Assembly (NCBI RefSeq): GCF_900170025.1
Contig: NZ_FWEX01000006.1
Location: 1,449,089-1,513,088 of the forward strand
DNA length: 64,000 nt
Reading direction: 5' to 3'
Origin: Nitrospira sp. ND1
Lineage (GTDB): Bacteria > Nitrospirota > Nitrospiria > Nitrospirales > Nitrospiraceae
The notes below the pieces were generated by a model. The model saw nothing but the letters and a program-made list of their open reading frames with translations. It ran no database searches and was not told where the DNA came from. Below are positions 49,947-59,121 of the stretch, piece after piece; position 1 is the stretch's first letter, and each line of letters opens with the position of its first letter. Made by a program: the position numbers and the translations under genes.

Positions 49947-50147
49947 TTAGCGGAGTCGATTGAGGATCAGGGCGAGGCAGCCGGCCAACAACCCGCCCCC
50001 GAAGACTGTGGTGCTAAAGGAGAGGATCGCGCCCGAACTTCCCGCCGGGTTGGTCCCTGAGACCAGATCGCGCACCCCACCTTGAACCATCAAGACTGCC
50101 AGCGTCGTCAGGCAGCCCATGCAAAACCACCACAGAAACGATCGCAC
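49947..50147 (-). CDS. Small two-helix membrane protein
   Basis: A 66-residue protein with two membrane helices (LWWFCMGCLTTLAVLMVQGG and FSTTVFGGGLLAGCLALILN) joined by a short loop. No family recognised. Start is GTG at 50147, with a G-rich stretch before it. It could be a small subunit or leader of an unknown envelope system. Confidence 0.55.
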   Translation of the reverse strand: MRSFLWWFCMGCLTTLAVLMVQGGVRDLVSGTNPAGSSGAILSFSTTVFGGGLLAGCLALILNRLR

Positions 50148-50288
50148 GAGCCCCCGCGGTCTAGTAGCTGAACATGGCGCGGATCCTTGTCCGGCAACCT
50201 TTTCGAACTCTATCCGAGCCCTATTGAGGTGTCAAGCAAACTGCCTATCTCCTCTTCGGATGAACCGGCGCAAACCTGAATCCTGCTG

Positions 50289-51485
50289 CTATTCGCCCGC
50301 GCGACCGGCCGCCGAAGCTTGCCCCTTTCGCCCGTGATGCAGGAACACCGACACACTACCCGCGCCGTTATCCGCCGTCACCAGACCAGGCTCTTCCATG
50401 TTATCGGCAGAGACACGGTAACTCGCCACGGCAAAGGGTCCGTTCCTCGTACGGTAATTGCGAGGCGGATAATGAAACGTGCCGTCGCCTCGCCCGAAGA
50501 GAATGGAGAGATCGGTCGATTGCAGATTCACGATGGCCACATCCGCAATATGGTCGCCGTCAAAATCGTGAGCCGCCCCGAAATTCGGGCTGGCATCGGC
50601 GCCGGAATCCTTACCGGGCTGGAAGGTGGCATCCCCATTGCCCAACAATGTGGTGAAGCTGTCCCCTTCTCCGTTGATGACTAACAGATCAGGCAGAGAA
50701 TCGTTGTTAAAATCCGCGAAGCTGACGCCAAGCGGCCGGCGCCCGGTCTTATAGTCTTTGGGATCCCGAAATGTCCCATCGCCATTGCCGATCCACACAG
50801 ATACGGCACTTAACATCGGTCCGCCATTCGTGACCACCAAATCCGGTTTGCCGTCCTGGTTGAGATCTTTCAATGCCACCGACGTGGGTGTGTCGCCGTA
50901 TTCATATTGAAAGCCGGGACGAAAGGTTCCGCCGGCACTCCCGAGAAAAATCTTCACTTTGTCGTTGCGCAGCGCCACCGCCAGATCGGGATGACCGTCA
51001 CCGTTCACATCCTCGCTGGACACAGAGACCGGCGTACGATGGACCGGATACTGCGGCCCATCTTCGAACTTCCCGTTGCCTCGTCCGAACAGGATCGAGA
51101 CCTGATCACTCCCCGAGCAGGCAAGCACCACATCGAGTTGGTCATCGTGATTAAAGTCGTTGATGGCCAGGGAGCGGGGCTCCTGACACACCTTCACCTG
51201 AACCTGATCTCGAAACGTGCCGTCGCCGTTGCCGAACAACAGCGAAATCGTATTGCTCGATATGTTGGTGGTGATAAGGTCCGTGATTTGGTCGCGATTG
51301 AAGTCGGCTGTGGTGACGGTGGTCGGATTCTTACCGACCGGGTAACTGGCAAAGTAGTAGAAAGGGTCGGGCGGAACGTAGGGATCGGCCTTCGAACAGG
51401 CGGAAAGCATGATCAACCCGGCCAATAACACCGGTCCAACACCGAAGAACGACCGAATCTTGATGCCCCGACGGTCGGCGGTCAT
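50289..51485 (-). CDS. FG-GAP/VCBS repeat lipoprotein
   Basis: A 398-residue lipoprotein (lipobox LIMLSAC) with a beta-propeller of FG-GAP/VCBS repeats. Six calcium-type loops are visible: DFNRDQITD, DFNHDDQLD, DVNGDGHPD, DLNQDGKPD, DFNNDSLPD and DFDGDHIAD, each followed by a strand ending in LFGNGDGTF-like turns. Such propellers display adhesive or ligand-binding surfaces outside the outer membrane. The ATG at 51485 fits the signal peptide; the frame opens to 51614. Confidence 0.85.
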   Translation of the reverse strand: MTADRRGIKIRSFFGVGPVLLAGLIMLSACSKADPYVPPDPFYYFASYPVGKNPTTVTTADFNRDQITDLITTNISSNTISLLFGNGDGTFRDQVQVKVCQEPRSLAINDFNHDDQLDVVLACSGSDQVSILFGRGNGKFEDGPQYPVHRTPVSVSSEDVNGDGHPDLAVALRNDKVKIFLGSAGGTFRPGFQYEYGDTPTSVALKDLNQDGKPDLVVTNGGPMLSAVSVWIGNGDGTFRDPKDYKTGRRPLGVSFADFNNDSLPDLLVINGEGDSFTTLLGNGDATFQPGKDSGADASPNFGAAHDFDGDHIADVAIVNLQSTDLSILFGRGDGTFHYPPRNYRTRNGPFAVASYRVSADNMEEPGLVTADNGAGSVSVFLHHGRKGQASAAGRAGE

Positions 51486-51675
51486 ATCCATCTCGATGAA
51501 AAAGGCATGACATTCCGGCCAAGTCCATGCTTCGCCGCTCCCGGTTCTCGTCCGTTGGGCGGAGTATACAGAGGCCCCTCGGGCTTCGCAACGAATGGCC
51601 CGCTCCGAGAACATGCCGCCGGGGCGAACACGACTACTTGCCGAATGGGCTCAAGCATCTAGGCCTTTCGCCCCT

Positions 51676-51705
51676 TTGAAAACTTGGAAAGCCTTAGGCT
51701 ACAAT
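51676..51705 (+). promoter_or_regulatory. Sigma-70-type promoter
   Basis: TTGAAA (51676-51681) and TACAAT (51700-51705) are 18 bases apart, 27 bases before the gene at 51732, whose ribosome binding site is GGAGGAGG. Confidence 0.65.
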
Positions 51706-51731
51706 GCGGGCCAAGTGTGGAGGAGGTGCCC

Positions 51732-52052
51732 ATGAGCAAGACAGCCAATATTCCTTTGTCGATGTACGGTGTGGCAGAAGTGTTGAAGTGGTGTATCGAT
51801 CGCAATAACGGCCGCGTCAGCGGTGTCGATACGGACGGATTTAAGAAAATGCAGGCGCTCCTGGCGGAGAAGCCGACGTCGAATGATTACTTGGCACTGG
51901 ACCAGTTCTGGAAGAAGCAAGTCATGTTGGAACTGACGGAAGACGAGGTATCGACCATCGACCGCTGTCTTTACGATATTCCAAACTTTGACAACGAACC
52001 GCTCCCGCAGATTCGACATAAGTTCTGGCCTGACGCCGTCGGAGCTCACTAA
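51732..52052 (+). CDS. Hypothetical protein
   Basis: A 106-residue soluble protein starting MSKTANIPLSMYGVAEVLKW. It is mostly helical, with KPTSNDYLALDQFWKKQVML in the middle and a Trp/Pro-rich end. No family recognised. It has a strong ribosome binding site (GGAGGAGG), its own promoter and a terminator, so it is a compact single-gene unit. No signal peptide. Confidence 0.65.
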   Translation: MSKTANIPLSMYGVAEVLKWCIDRNNGRVSGVDTDGFKKMQALLAEKPTSNDYLALDQFWKKQVMLELTEDEVSTIDRCLYDIPNFDNEPLPQIRHKFWPDAVGAH

Positions 52053-52087
52053 GCCCCGGCTATCCGCGATCGACCACCATCTTCCGG

Positions 52088-52118
52088 CAACCCACAGATC
52101 GTCATGCGCTGTGGGTTG
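52088..52118 (+). terminator. Terminator-like hairpin
   Basis: CAACCCACAG pairs with CTGTGGGTTG over ten bases, 35 bases after the 51732 gene stops. A T-containing tail follows. Confidence 0.55.
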
Positions 52119-52334
52119 CTGTGGGATTGTGCTGTTTGAGATCACGCGCCCAACGCTCCACTCATACCTTCCCTCCCGAAGGAGACTGTGCGTAGTCGCG
52201 GCCATCCTGCGATAGCCTCAAGTATGTTGATTTGATTGTTGGCGGGGGAATAGGCCCGTCCAGCCACGCGATGAGGCAGAACGGGCCCCGGATCGACAGG
52301 GCCTGGGAAACCCGAACAGATTGATGTTCCTGCT

Positions 52335-53330
52335 TTAGAGCGACCCCTCTCCTTTGAGAAACTTCCGGAATCGACCCATGAGGTCGGCGCCAAGGGTGCC
52401 GCCTTCCGGTTTCTTAACCTCCGGGTCACTGAAGTGTGACCGGATTTCCTGAAGGCGCTTCTCCGCCTGATCGTTCCCCTGCAATCGCTTGGTTTTTTGG
52501 AGGGCGGTGTCGAAGGCATCGAACGTGAGTTCGTTATAGCCGAACGACCGAATGCGCTTCACAGCCTTCATCATGGCCTGATTGCGGAATGTCGTGAGGT
52601 GCTCGGAATCGACCTCTTTCAACCCCAACTTGCGGGCTCGACGTTCGGCTGCCTTGCGGATCCCGCTGCGCACGAAATCCGGTGAGGTTTGCAACCGCTT
52701 CCAGGCCTCATCGCTCCAGGCGACACGTTCTTGCGGGGCCTCCCACAACTGCACCGCAGTCTGCTCATCGATTCTGGTGAACCCCTTCTCTCGCGCCAGC
52801 TCTTCCGTATCATGCCGGATCATGTCGCTCACGAAATCCATGGCAATCGGCGGGGACTCCTTGATCTTCTGCTGCAAGAGCGCCAACGCGCCTTCGGACC
52901 ATTCCAGTGGAGCCGCCTCCCGCTCGCGGATCTCACCCAAGGCCTCGACCTTCTCAAAGAGATCGACATTGACCTCCATGTGGCCGCCTTTGCGGGCGAT
53001 CTCGTCGGCGATTTGCTTGATCATCCCGCGCATGAACTCCGGCACGGCCGCCAGGCGTTCCTTCGCGGCCGCGGTCCAAGGCAGCTGCCCCTTGGCCATT
53101 TGATCGGCGGCCTCAGCCATGCCGCCCTCACCGCCCATGGTCCCCATCATCTGACCTTTGAACTGATCGAGGATTTCTTCGGTGATTTCGGGATAGCCCA
53201 ACTCTCGCGCCTTCTTCTCAGCCAGGCGGCGGACCATTCCTCGCAAAAACATGGGAGCGCGCTCCATTCGCTTGAGCGCGCCGTCACTCCACCGAACCTC
53301 TGGGGCTGTTATATTTGAGGACTCTGCCAC
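52335..53330 (-). CDS. Protein with four PCP-reductase-type domains
   Basis: A 331-residue protein built of four copies of the small domain found at the C-terminus of light-independent protochlorophyllide reductase subunit B (PCP_red). Each copy starts near a W-(S/T)-x-x-A motif: VRWSDGALKRMERAP (about 13), LPWTAAAKERLAAVP (83), LEWSEGALALLQQKI (141) and VAWSDEAWKRLQTSP (203); each then has a helix like RGMVRRLAEKKARE. There is no photosynthesis gene here. Function unknown. It lies 13 bases after the IHF/HU gene. Confidence 0.8.
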   Translation of the reverse strand: MAESSNITAPEVRWSDGALKRMERAPMFLRGMVRRLAEKKARELGYPEITEEILDQFKGQMMGTMGGEGGMAEAADQMAKGQLPWTAAAKERLAAVPEFMRGMIKQIADEIARKGGHMEVNVDLFEKVEALGEIREREAAPLEWSEGALALLQQKIKESPPIAMDFVSDMIRHDTEELAREKGFTRIDEQTAVQLWEAPQERVAWSDEAWKRLQTSPDFVRSGIRKAAERRARKLGLKEVDSEHLTTFRNQAMMKAVKRIRSFGYNELTFDAFDTALQKTKRLQGNDQAEKRLQEIRSHFSDPEVKKPEGGTLGADLMGRFRKFLKGEGSL

Positions 53331-53343
53331 GGTATCACTCCTG

Positions 53344-53622
53344 TTACTTATTGAGTAATTCCTTCAGTTCCTTGCCTGCCTTGAAGAATGGCACACGCTT
53401 GGCCGGCACCGCAACGGTCGCACCGGTTTTCGGATTACGACCTTCCTTCATCCGCCGGGCGCGGAGACGAAAACTCCCGAACCCTCGGATCTCCGTCTTA
53501 TTCCCGTTCCGCAGCGAGTCGCGAATACAATCGAATATCGTGTTCACCACGATCTCCGCCTGCCGCTTCGTCAATGTCGTGACCTGCTCCGATACCCGCT
53601 CGATAATCTGCGCTTTGGTCAT
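53344..53622 (-). CDS. ihfB: Integration host factor/HU-type DNA-binding protein
   Basis: A 92-residue histone-like protein: MTKAQIIERVSEQVTTLTKR helices, IRGFGSFRLRARR strand, and the DNA-contact arm GRNPKTGATVAVPAKRVPFF. The KRxPFFKAGKEL end and length are IHF-beta-like, but HU cannot be excluded. It bends DNA at specific or loose sites. It is on the same strand between sppA (73 bases) and the PCP-domain gene, and follows the order rpsA-sppA-ihf. Confidence 0.88.
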   Translation of the reverse strand: MTKAQIIERVSEQVTTLTKRQAEIVVNTIFDCIRDSLRNGNKTEIRGFGSFRLRARRMKEGRNPKTGATVAVPAKRVPFFKAGKELKELLNK

Positions 53623-53695
53623 CGTCCCTCTCCTCGTGGGTGGGGCTTACGCACGGATGAATTGCTGCGTTGCCTTACCGATGCGCTCCGGCCGT

Positions 53696-54595
53696 TCAGA
53701 ACGCCATCAGGTATTTCAGTTTGACGCCGGTATTCAACTCCAGCCTCGGAAACACCGACGCCCAACGTGACTCGATGATATCCCGAAATGAAAACCGCTT
53801 GCGAGGCTCGACCACTTTCGGTTCACCCTCCATACCGGCAATGTCCGCCGCGATGTGGATGGCATCGTCCAGATCGCCCAGTTCGTCGACCAGCCTCGCG
53901 TCTTTGGCCTGGCGTCCGGTGTAAATCCGTCCATCCGCCAGCGGCTCCACATCCGACACCTCCAACGACCGCCCGTCGGCCACCGCTTGAATGAACTGGT
54001 GGTGGACATCGTCCATCACCGACTGCAGGAGCTTGCGTTCCTCATCGCTCATCTTCCGCAACGGGGACCCGACGTCTTTGAATCGCCCACTCTTGATGAC
54101 CACCCCTTCGACCCCGACCTTTTTCATCAGGCCTTCGAAGTTGGCCATTTCCATGATCACGCCGATACTCCCGGTCAACGTGCCGGGATTGGCAATGATA
54201 CGGTCCGTGGCCGCGGCGATGTAATAACCTCCGGAAGCAGCAACCGTCCCCATGGAGGCGATCACCGCCTTATTGCTCTTGTTTTTTACCCGCTTCACCG
54301 CATCGTGAATTTCCTGAGACGGCACGACGCCGCCGCCGGGACTGTCGATGCGCAGTACGATCGCCTTGACCAGCGGGTTCTCGCTGTATTGCTTCAACTC
54401 GCTGATGGTCGCTTGTGCATCAAGGATCACGCCCTCGATGCGAATGAGGGCTACACGATCCTGGCTTGAGAAATCGAGGTCTGGGAGGAGCGCGTTCAAG
54501 AGAATCAACGCTCCTCCCCCGATCACGATGGCCCAGAAGATACGTCGCAGCAGGCTCCGCTGTGGTCTCACCGCCGTGTCTGCTTGTGGCCCCAT
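53696..54595 (-). CDS. sppA: Signal peptide peptidase
   Basis: A 299-residue membrane peptidase of the short (single-domain) SppA type that degrades leftover signal peptides. One N-terminal helix (IFWAIVIGGGALILLNALLP), then IDSPGGGVVPSQEI, and the catalytic Ser region MGTVAASGGYYIAAATD with Ser in AASGG; the catalytic Lys is in IKSGRFKDVGS. GGGAG stands five bases before the ATG at 54595; a GTG five codons earlier is also possible. It follows rpsA by 15 bases. Confidence 0.93.
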   Translation of the reverse strand: MGPQADTAVRPQRSLLRRIFWAIVIGGGALILLNALLPDLDFSSQDRVALIRIEGVILDAQATISELKQYSENPLVKAIVLRIDSPGGGVVPSQEIHDAVKRVKNKSNKAVIASMGTVAASGGYYIAAATDRIIANPGTLTGSIGVIMEMANFEGLMKKVGVEGVVIKSGRFKDVGSPLRKMSDEERKLLQSVMDDVHHQFIQAVADGRSLEVSDVEPLADGRIYTGRQAKDARLVDELGDLDDAIHIAADIAGMEGEPKVVEPRKRFSFRDIIESRWASVFPRLELNTGVKLKYLMAF

Positions 54596-54610
54596 TCGGT
54601 CTCCCGTCAC

Positions 54611-56326
54611 CTAGGCTTCGGAATCGCTCTGGTTCCGCTTCCGGCTTTGCTTGGCCGCGCGACCCAGGGTCTGATCGATCCCGCCCTGAGAGGCGTGGAA
54701 CTCATCGACCTGGCGCCGATCGGAATCCATCTGGTGATCGCGCAAGCTGAGCGCAATTTTCCGCTCATCGCGATCCACCTTGATGATCTTCGCCGTGACG
54801 TCGTCACCCGGCTTGAACTTCTCTTCCATGCGAACGTTCGTATCGAGTCCGACTTCGCTGATATGAATCAGACCCTCGACATCGCCATCGAGCTCGATGA
54901 AGAGTCCGAAATCGGCGATCTTGCTGACCTTGCCGGTAATGCTATCGCCGACCCGATACTTGTTGGGAATCTGCTCTTCCCACGGATCGCGTGACAATTG
55001 CTTATACCCCAGCGAGAGGCGCTCCTTTTCCTTGTCGATACGAATGACCACCGCATCCACCTTCTGGCCCTTCTTGAAGAGCTCCGACGGATGCTTGATG
55101 TGCTTCGTCCAGGACATGTCGGAAATATGGATCAGCCCGTCAATACCTTCTTCCAATCCGACGAACGCGCCGAAATCGGTCAGGCTCTTCACCTTTCCTT
55201 CGATCCGCGTTCCAGCCGGGTACTTCGCCTCGATCATGTCCCACGGATTCGGCGCCGTCTGCTTCATGCCGAGCGAAATCTTCCGGCTTCCCGGATCGAT
55301 GTTCAACACGGCGGCTTCCACCTGATCGCCGACCGAGACGACGCGCGACGGATGTCGCACTTCGTGCGTCCAGGACATCTCGGACACGTGGACCAATCCT
55401 TCCACGCCGGGCTCCAACTCAACGAAGGCGCCATAGTCGGTCAAGCTCACCACCCGACCACGGACGCGCGTGCCCACCGGGTACTTTGCCGCCACACCGG
55501 TCCAGGGATCTGCCGACTTCTGCTTGAGGCCCAAGGAAATACGGCCGGTTTCACGATCGTACTTCAGCACGGTGACTTCGACCTTGTCGCTGACCTGGAA
55601 CAATTCGGAGGGATGCCCCACACGACCCCAGGACATATCCGTGATGTGCAGCAATCCGTCGATGCCGCCGAGGTCGATAAACGCTCCGTAATCGGTGATG
55701 TTCTTCACCGTCCCCTGAATCAACTGACCTTCCTTCAAGGTCGACAACGTCGTCTGACGGCGACGGTCGCGCGTCTCTTCCAACAAGACCCGTCGGGAAA
55801 CGACCACATTGCCACGGCGATGGTTGATCTTAATGATCTTGAGGGGAAACGTCTTGCCGACCAGCCCATCGAGATCGCGGACCGGATGCAGATCGATCTG
55901 GGAGCCGGGCAAGAACGCCTTGACGCCGATATCGACCATCATGCCGCCCTTGATACGGGAAATGATCTTGCCTTCGATGCTCTTTTCTTCTTTATGCAGC
56001 GTCTCCAATTCCTCCCAGATTTTCATCTTGTCGGCTTTTTCTTTGGAGAGCACGAGATTGCCGTCCGCGTCTTCACACTCTTCGAGGTAGACCTGGAGGC
56101 GATCCCCGACCTTCAATTGGGCCAATTCTTCATGCGAGAACTGGTCGGCTGGAATCATGCCTTCCGACTTGTAGCCGATATCGACCACGACTTTGTCCTT
56201 GCCGATGGCCACGACCATGCCCTCGGTGATGGTGCCTTCCTCAAAATTGCGGAAGGTTTCCTCATACATCGCCGCCAAGGCGTCGCGATCCAGCTTGGGT
56301 TCACTTTGCGGTGTGACAGTACTCAT
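54611..56326 (-). CDS. rpsA: 30S ribosomal protein S1
   Basis: A 571-residue protein with six S1 RNA-binding repeats, as in Proteobacteria. It begins with the S2-binding segment (LAAMYEETFRNFEEGTITEG) and the repeats show GAFIDLGGIDGLLHITDMSW and EPGVEGLVHVSEMSWT. S1 binds mRNA leaders on the 30S subunit. It is the central gene of the leftward aromatic/translation operon, between plsC (57 bases) and sppA. Confidence 0.96.
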   Translation of the reverse strand: MSTVTPQSEPKLDRDALAAMYEETFRNFEEGTITEGMVVAIGKDKVVVDIGYKSEGMIPADQFSHEELAQLKVGDRLQVYLEECEDADGNLVLSKEKADKMKIWEELETLHKEEKSIEGKIISRIKGGMMVDIGVKAFLPGSQIDLHPVRDLDGLVGKTFPLKIIKINHRRGNVVVSRRVLLEETRDRRRQTTLSTLKEGQLIQGTVKNITDYGAFIDLGGIDGLLHITDMSWGRVGHPSELFQVSDKVEVTVLKYDRETGRISLGLKQKSADPWTGVAAKYPVGTRVRGRVVSLTDYGAFVELEPGVEGLVHVSEMSWTHEVRHPSRVVSVGDQVEAAVLNIDPGSRKISLGMKQTAPNPWDMIEAKYPAGTRIEGKVKSLTDFGAFVGLEEGIDGLIHISDMSWTKHIKHPSELFKKGQKVDAVVIRIDKEKERLSLGYKQLSRDPWEEQIPNKYRVGDSITGKVSKIADFGLFIELDGDVEGLIHISEVGLDTNVRMEEKFKPGDDVTAKIIKVDRDERKIALSLRDHQMDSDRRQVDEFHASQGGIDQTLGRAAKQSRKRNQSDSEA

Positions 56327-56383
56327 GAAAAGGTCCTCGTCCTCCGGCTCGTGCCGGGTGCTGATAGTGAGAAAAACCGAGTC

Positions 56384-57079
56384 TTACTCAGCGTTGCAAG
56401 ACTTGGCTGTTGGTGTTGCGGCGGAATCGTGGGGCTGCCCGGCGTTGGCCGGTCTGTCCCCCGGAATCGGAACCTGTCCGAGCTCTGCGATCTTCGCCAT
56501 CACCGTCCGACTGACATGTTGATAAAACGCTTTTCCTTCCAACCGCGCGGCATCCGCGGAAAAATCCAGCGGCTCTCCGTAGGCCACCGTCACGCGACGA
56601 AATCTCGGCCACTTGGCGCCGGGCGGCAGCACCTCGAACGTGCCGCCGATATGCGCCGGCACAACCTGACAGCCCGTCTGCGACACGATCACCCCGATCC
56701 CCGGTTTGCCGGGCTTCAGCGCGCCGGTCATCGTACGCCCACCTTCGGGAAAAATGGCGACGGCCTTCCCCTCCTGTATCAACGAGACCGCTTTGCTGAA
56801 GGCGTCGCGATCGAGACGACCGACCCGTAATGGAATCCACCCCAGGGCCTGCAGCAGGCCGTTGAGCAACGGCATCGGAAACAAATCGTGCCGCCCCATA
56901 TACCAGACCCGGCGGGGAATCCCGCACCCGAGCAGCGGGATATCCAGATAACTGGCATGATTCGAGGCGATCAGGAACCCGCCTTGCCGCGGCACAGTCC
57001 CGACGGTGCGATACCGGAAGCACAGCCACCCGATGGTGCGAGAAATGACCCACAACAGGCCATACAGTGCCGAGCTCAC
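56384..57079 (-). CDS. plsC: 1-acyl-sn-glycerol-3-phosphate acyltransferase
   Basis: A 231-residue membrane acyltransferase that makes phosphatidic acid. The catalytic motif is IASNHASYLDIPLLG (NHx4D), then IPLRVGRLDRDAF, AIFPEGGRTMTG and VVPAHIGGT. An N-terminal hydrophobic stretch anchors it. The start overlaps the cmk stop by four bases (ATGA). The order cmk-plsC-rpsA is known from other phyla. Confidence 0.93.
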   Translation of the reverse strand: MSSALYGLLWVISRTIGWLCFRYRTVGTVPRQGGFLIASNHASYLDIPLLGCGIPRRVWYMGRHDLFPMPLLNGLLQALGWIPLRVGRLDRDAFSKAVSLIQEGKAVAIFPEGGRTMTGALKPGKPGIGVIVSQTGCQVVPAHIGGTFEVLPPGAKWPRFRRVTVAYGEPLDFSADAARLEGKAFYQHVSRTVMAKIAELGQVPIPGDRPANAGQPHDSAATPTAKSCNAE

Positions 57080-57774
57080 AATCTCGCCGTGATCACGGCC
57101 AGCATGTGCTCAACGACTGCCTCCGCCGGCATACTCGACGTATCGATCCGTTCAGCATCGGGCGCAGGAATCAGCGGTGCCACCGTGCGAGAACGATCGC
57201 GATCATCCCGCCTGGTCATATCGCGTTTCGTCTGATCGAACTGAACCGAGTGGCCTGCGGCCACCAGCTCACGATGTCGTCGCGTCGCCCGGACTTCCGC
57301 ATCGGCCTCGAGGAAAAACTTCACATCCGCTTCCGGAAACACCCGGGTTCCGATGTCGCGCCCCTCCGCCACGACACACCCCTCGGCGCCGATCTGCCGT
57401 TGCACCGGCAGCAGCCATTCGCGGACAGCCGGAATCGCCGAGACCATCGACGCCAGTGCCGTCACCGCGGGCGTGCGCAATTCACCGGTGATATCCCGCC
57501 CATCCAGCAACACATGGGATTGCTCGGGACCACAGGCCATATGCAGCGTCGTCTTGGGAAGCAGCGCGGTGATGGCGAACTGATCCTCAGGGCTCAATCC
57601 CGCGTCTCGCACTTTCCACGCAATGGCGCGATACAAGGCGCCTGTATCCAAATAGAGGTATCCAAGCCGCAAGGCCAGAAGTCTGGCGACCGTACTCTTG
57701 CCGACCCCTGCCGGACCATCAATGGCGATGATCAACCCGCGCTTCCCGCAGCCGGATGTGCCCGGTTCACCCAC
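57076..57774 (-). CDS. cmk: Cytidylate kinase
   Basis: A 232-residue nucleoside monophosphate kinase phosphorylating CMP and dCMP. The P-loop is IIAIDGPAGVGKSTVARLLA, followed by YLYLDTGALYRAIAW, VVAEGRDIGTRVFPEADVKF and the LID-type RRDDRDRSRTVAPL. Start is GTG at 57774 with GAGG five bases before it; the first 12 residues are extra. It follows aroA by 12 bases and overlaps plsC. Confidence 0.95.
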   Translation of the reverse strand: MGEPGTSGCGKRGLIIAIDGPAGVGKSTVARLLALRLGYLYLDTGALYRAIAWKVRDAGLSPEDQFAITALLPKTTLHMACGPEQSHVLLDGRDITGELRTPAVTALASMVSAIPAVREWLLPVQRQIGAEGCVVAEGRDIGTRVFPEADVKFFLEADAEVRATRRHRELVAAGHSVQFDQTKRDMTRRDDRDRSRTVAPLIPAPDAERIDTSSMPAEAVVEHMLAVITARL

Positions 57775-57786
57775 GTAATCCTCGCA

Positions 57787-59115
57787 CTATAGACGTTTCC
57801 CAGAATCAGTCAACAGTTCCAAGAGCTTACGATCGAAGTTCGGGAACGAAGTCTCGATGCAAGCCGTGCCCTGAATCTGAGTCGGCTGGGCAGCGGTCAG
57901 GGCACCGATCGCGACGGACATGGCCACGCGGTGGTCGCCGTGACTCGCGCAGGTCGCCCCTGTGAGCGCGCCGTTCGCACCCTTGCGCCCCAGCCCCTGT
58001 ATCACCATGCCATCCGGCCGTTCTTCGATCCGCGCGCCCATCGCCCGGAGTTCAGCCGCCATCGTCGCGATACGGTCGCTTTCTTTGACTCGCAGCTCTT
58101 CAGCTCCGGTGATTACTGTTTCACCGTCGGCCACGGCCGCCGCGACACACAAAATCGGGAACTCATCGATCGTCTGCGGAATCTGTTCCGGCCCGATCTG
58201 AACTCCCCGCAGCGGCATCGACCGTACGCGCAGGTCCGCGACCGGCTCCCCGGCCTCTTCACGAGGATTGAGCACCTCGATGTGCGCGCCCATCTGGCGC
58301 AGAATGTCTAATAGACCGGTCCGGGTTGGATTCATGCCGACCGACAGCACGGTCACATCGGAATCCGGCACAATCGAGGCGCCGACGATAAAAAATGCGG
58401 CTGCGGACAGGTCACCCGGCACCACCACGGTTTTTCCACTCCAGCGTATGGAGGGCCGCCCTTCGATCCGAACCGTACACCCGTCACGGTGAAAAGGAAT
58501 TCCGAAGTAGGCAAACATACGCTCGGTATGGTCACGGGAAAGCCGTGGCTCTGAAATGGTCGTCAGGCCATCGGCATACAGCGAGGCGAAGAGCAGCGAC
58601 GATTTGATCTGAGCGCTCGCGACCGGGGACTCGTACGACATGCCTTTCAGCCGGGTCCCGGTGATCGCCAAAGGCGCCAGTTCCCCGCCCTTTCGTCCGG
58701 CAATCGTCGCCCCCATGGCTCGCAAGGGTTTCACGACACGTCCCATGGGACGACGTCTGATCGATTCGTCTCCGGTCAGGACCGTGAAGAAATCCTGGCC
58801 TGCCAACAACCCCGCCATCAGACGAATGCCGGTTCCGGAATTGCCGCAATCGATCGGGCCGAACGGCTCCGTGAGACCCCACATGCCTTTGCCATGGACC
58901 GTCAACCGCTCCGGCGTCTCTTCGATTCGCACGCCCAGCGACTGGAACGCGCGCATGGTATTCAAACAATCTTCCCCGCGACAATAGTCGGTGACCTGGC
59001 TCAGCCCCTCGGCCAGGGCCGTCAGGATAATCGCCCGATGGGTAACGGACTTGTCGCCAGGAACCGCAATCGTGCCCTTCAGCGGACGGCCCGGCGTAAT
59101 AGTTAAGGATGCCAT
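57787..59115 (-). CDS. aroA: 3-phosphoshikimate 1-carboxyvinyltransferase (EPSP synthase)
   Basis: A 442-residue enzyme joining shikimate-3-phosphate and phosphoenolpyruvate. Motifs: VPGDKSVTHRAIIL (N-terminal Lys), DCGNSGTGIRLMAGLLAG, DESIRRRPMGRVVKPL, ASAQIKSSLLFA and DHRVAMSVAIGAL. The CGNSGTGIRL loop and RPM motif resemble the class II branch, but I make no claim about inhibitor sensitivity. It follows tyrA by six bases in the operon. Confidence 0.96.
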   Translation of the reverse strand: MASLTITPGRPLKGTIAVPGDKSVTHRAIILTALAEGLSQVTDYCRGEDCLNTMRAFQSLGVRIEETPERLTVHGKGMWGLTEPFGPIDCGNSGTGIRLMAGLLAGQDFFTVLTGDESIRRRPMGRVVKPLRAMGATIAGRKGGELAPLAITGTRLKGMSYESPVASAQIKSSLLFASLYADGLTTISEPRLSRDHTERMFAYFGIPFHRDGCTVRIEGRPSIRWSGKTVVVPGDLSAAAFFIVGASIVPDSDVTVLSVGMNPTRTGLLDILRQMGAHIEVLNPREEAGEPVADLRVRSMPLRGVQIGPEQIPQTIDEFPILCVAAAVADGETVITGAEELRVKESDRIATMAAELRAMGARIEERPDGMVIQGLGRKGANGALTGATCASHGDHRVAMSVAIGALTAAQPTQIQGTACIETSFPNFDRKLLELLTDSGKRL

Positions 59116-59121
59116 GGCAGC

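Noticed and set aside
54998-56830. 610-codon plus-strand frame opposite rpsA
   Set aside because: Shadow of the S1 gene; no domain or ribosome binding site.
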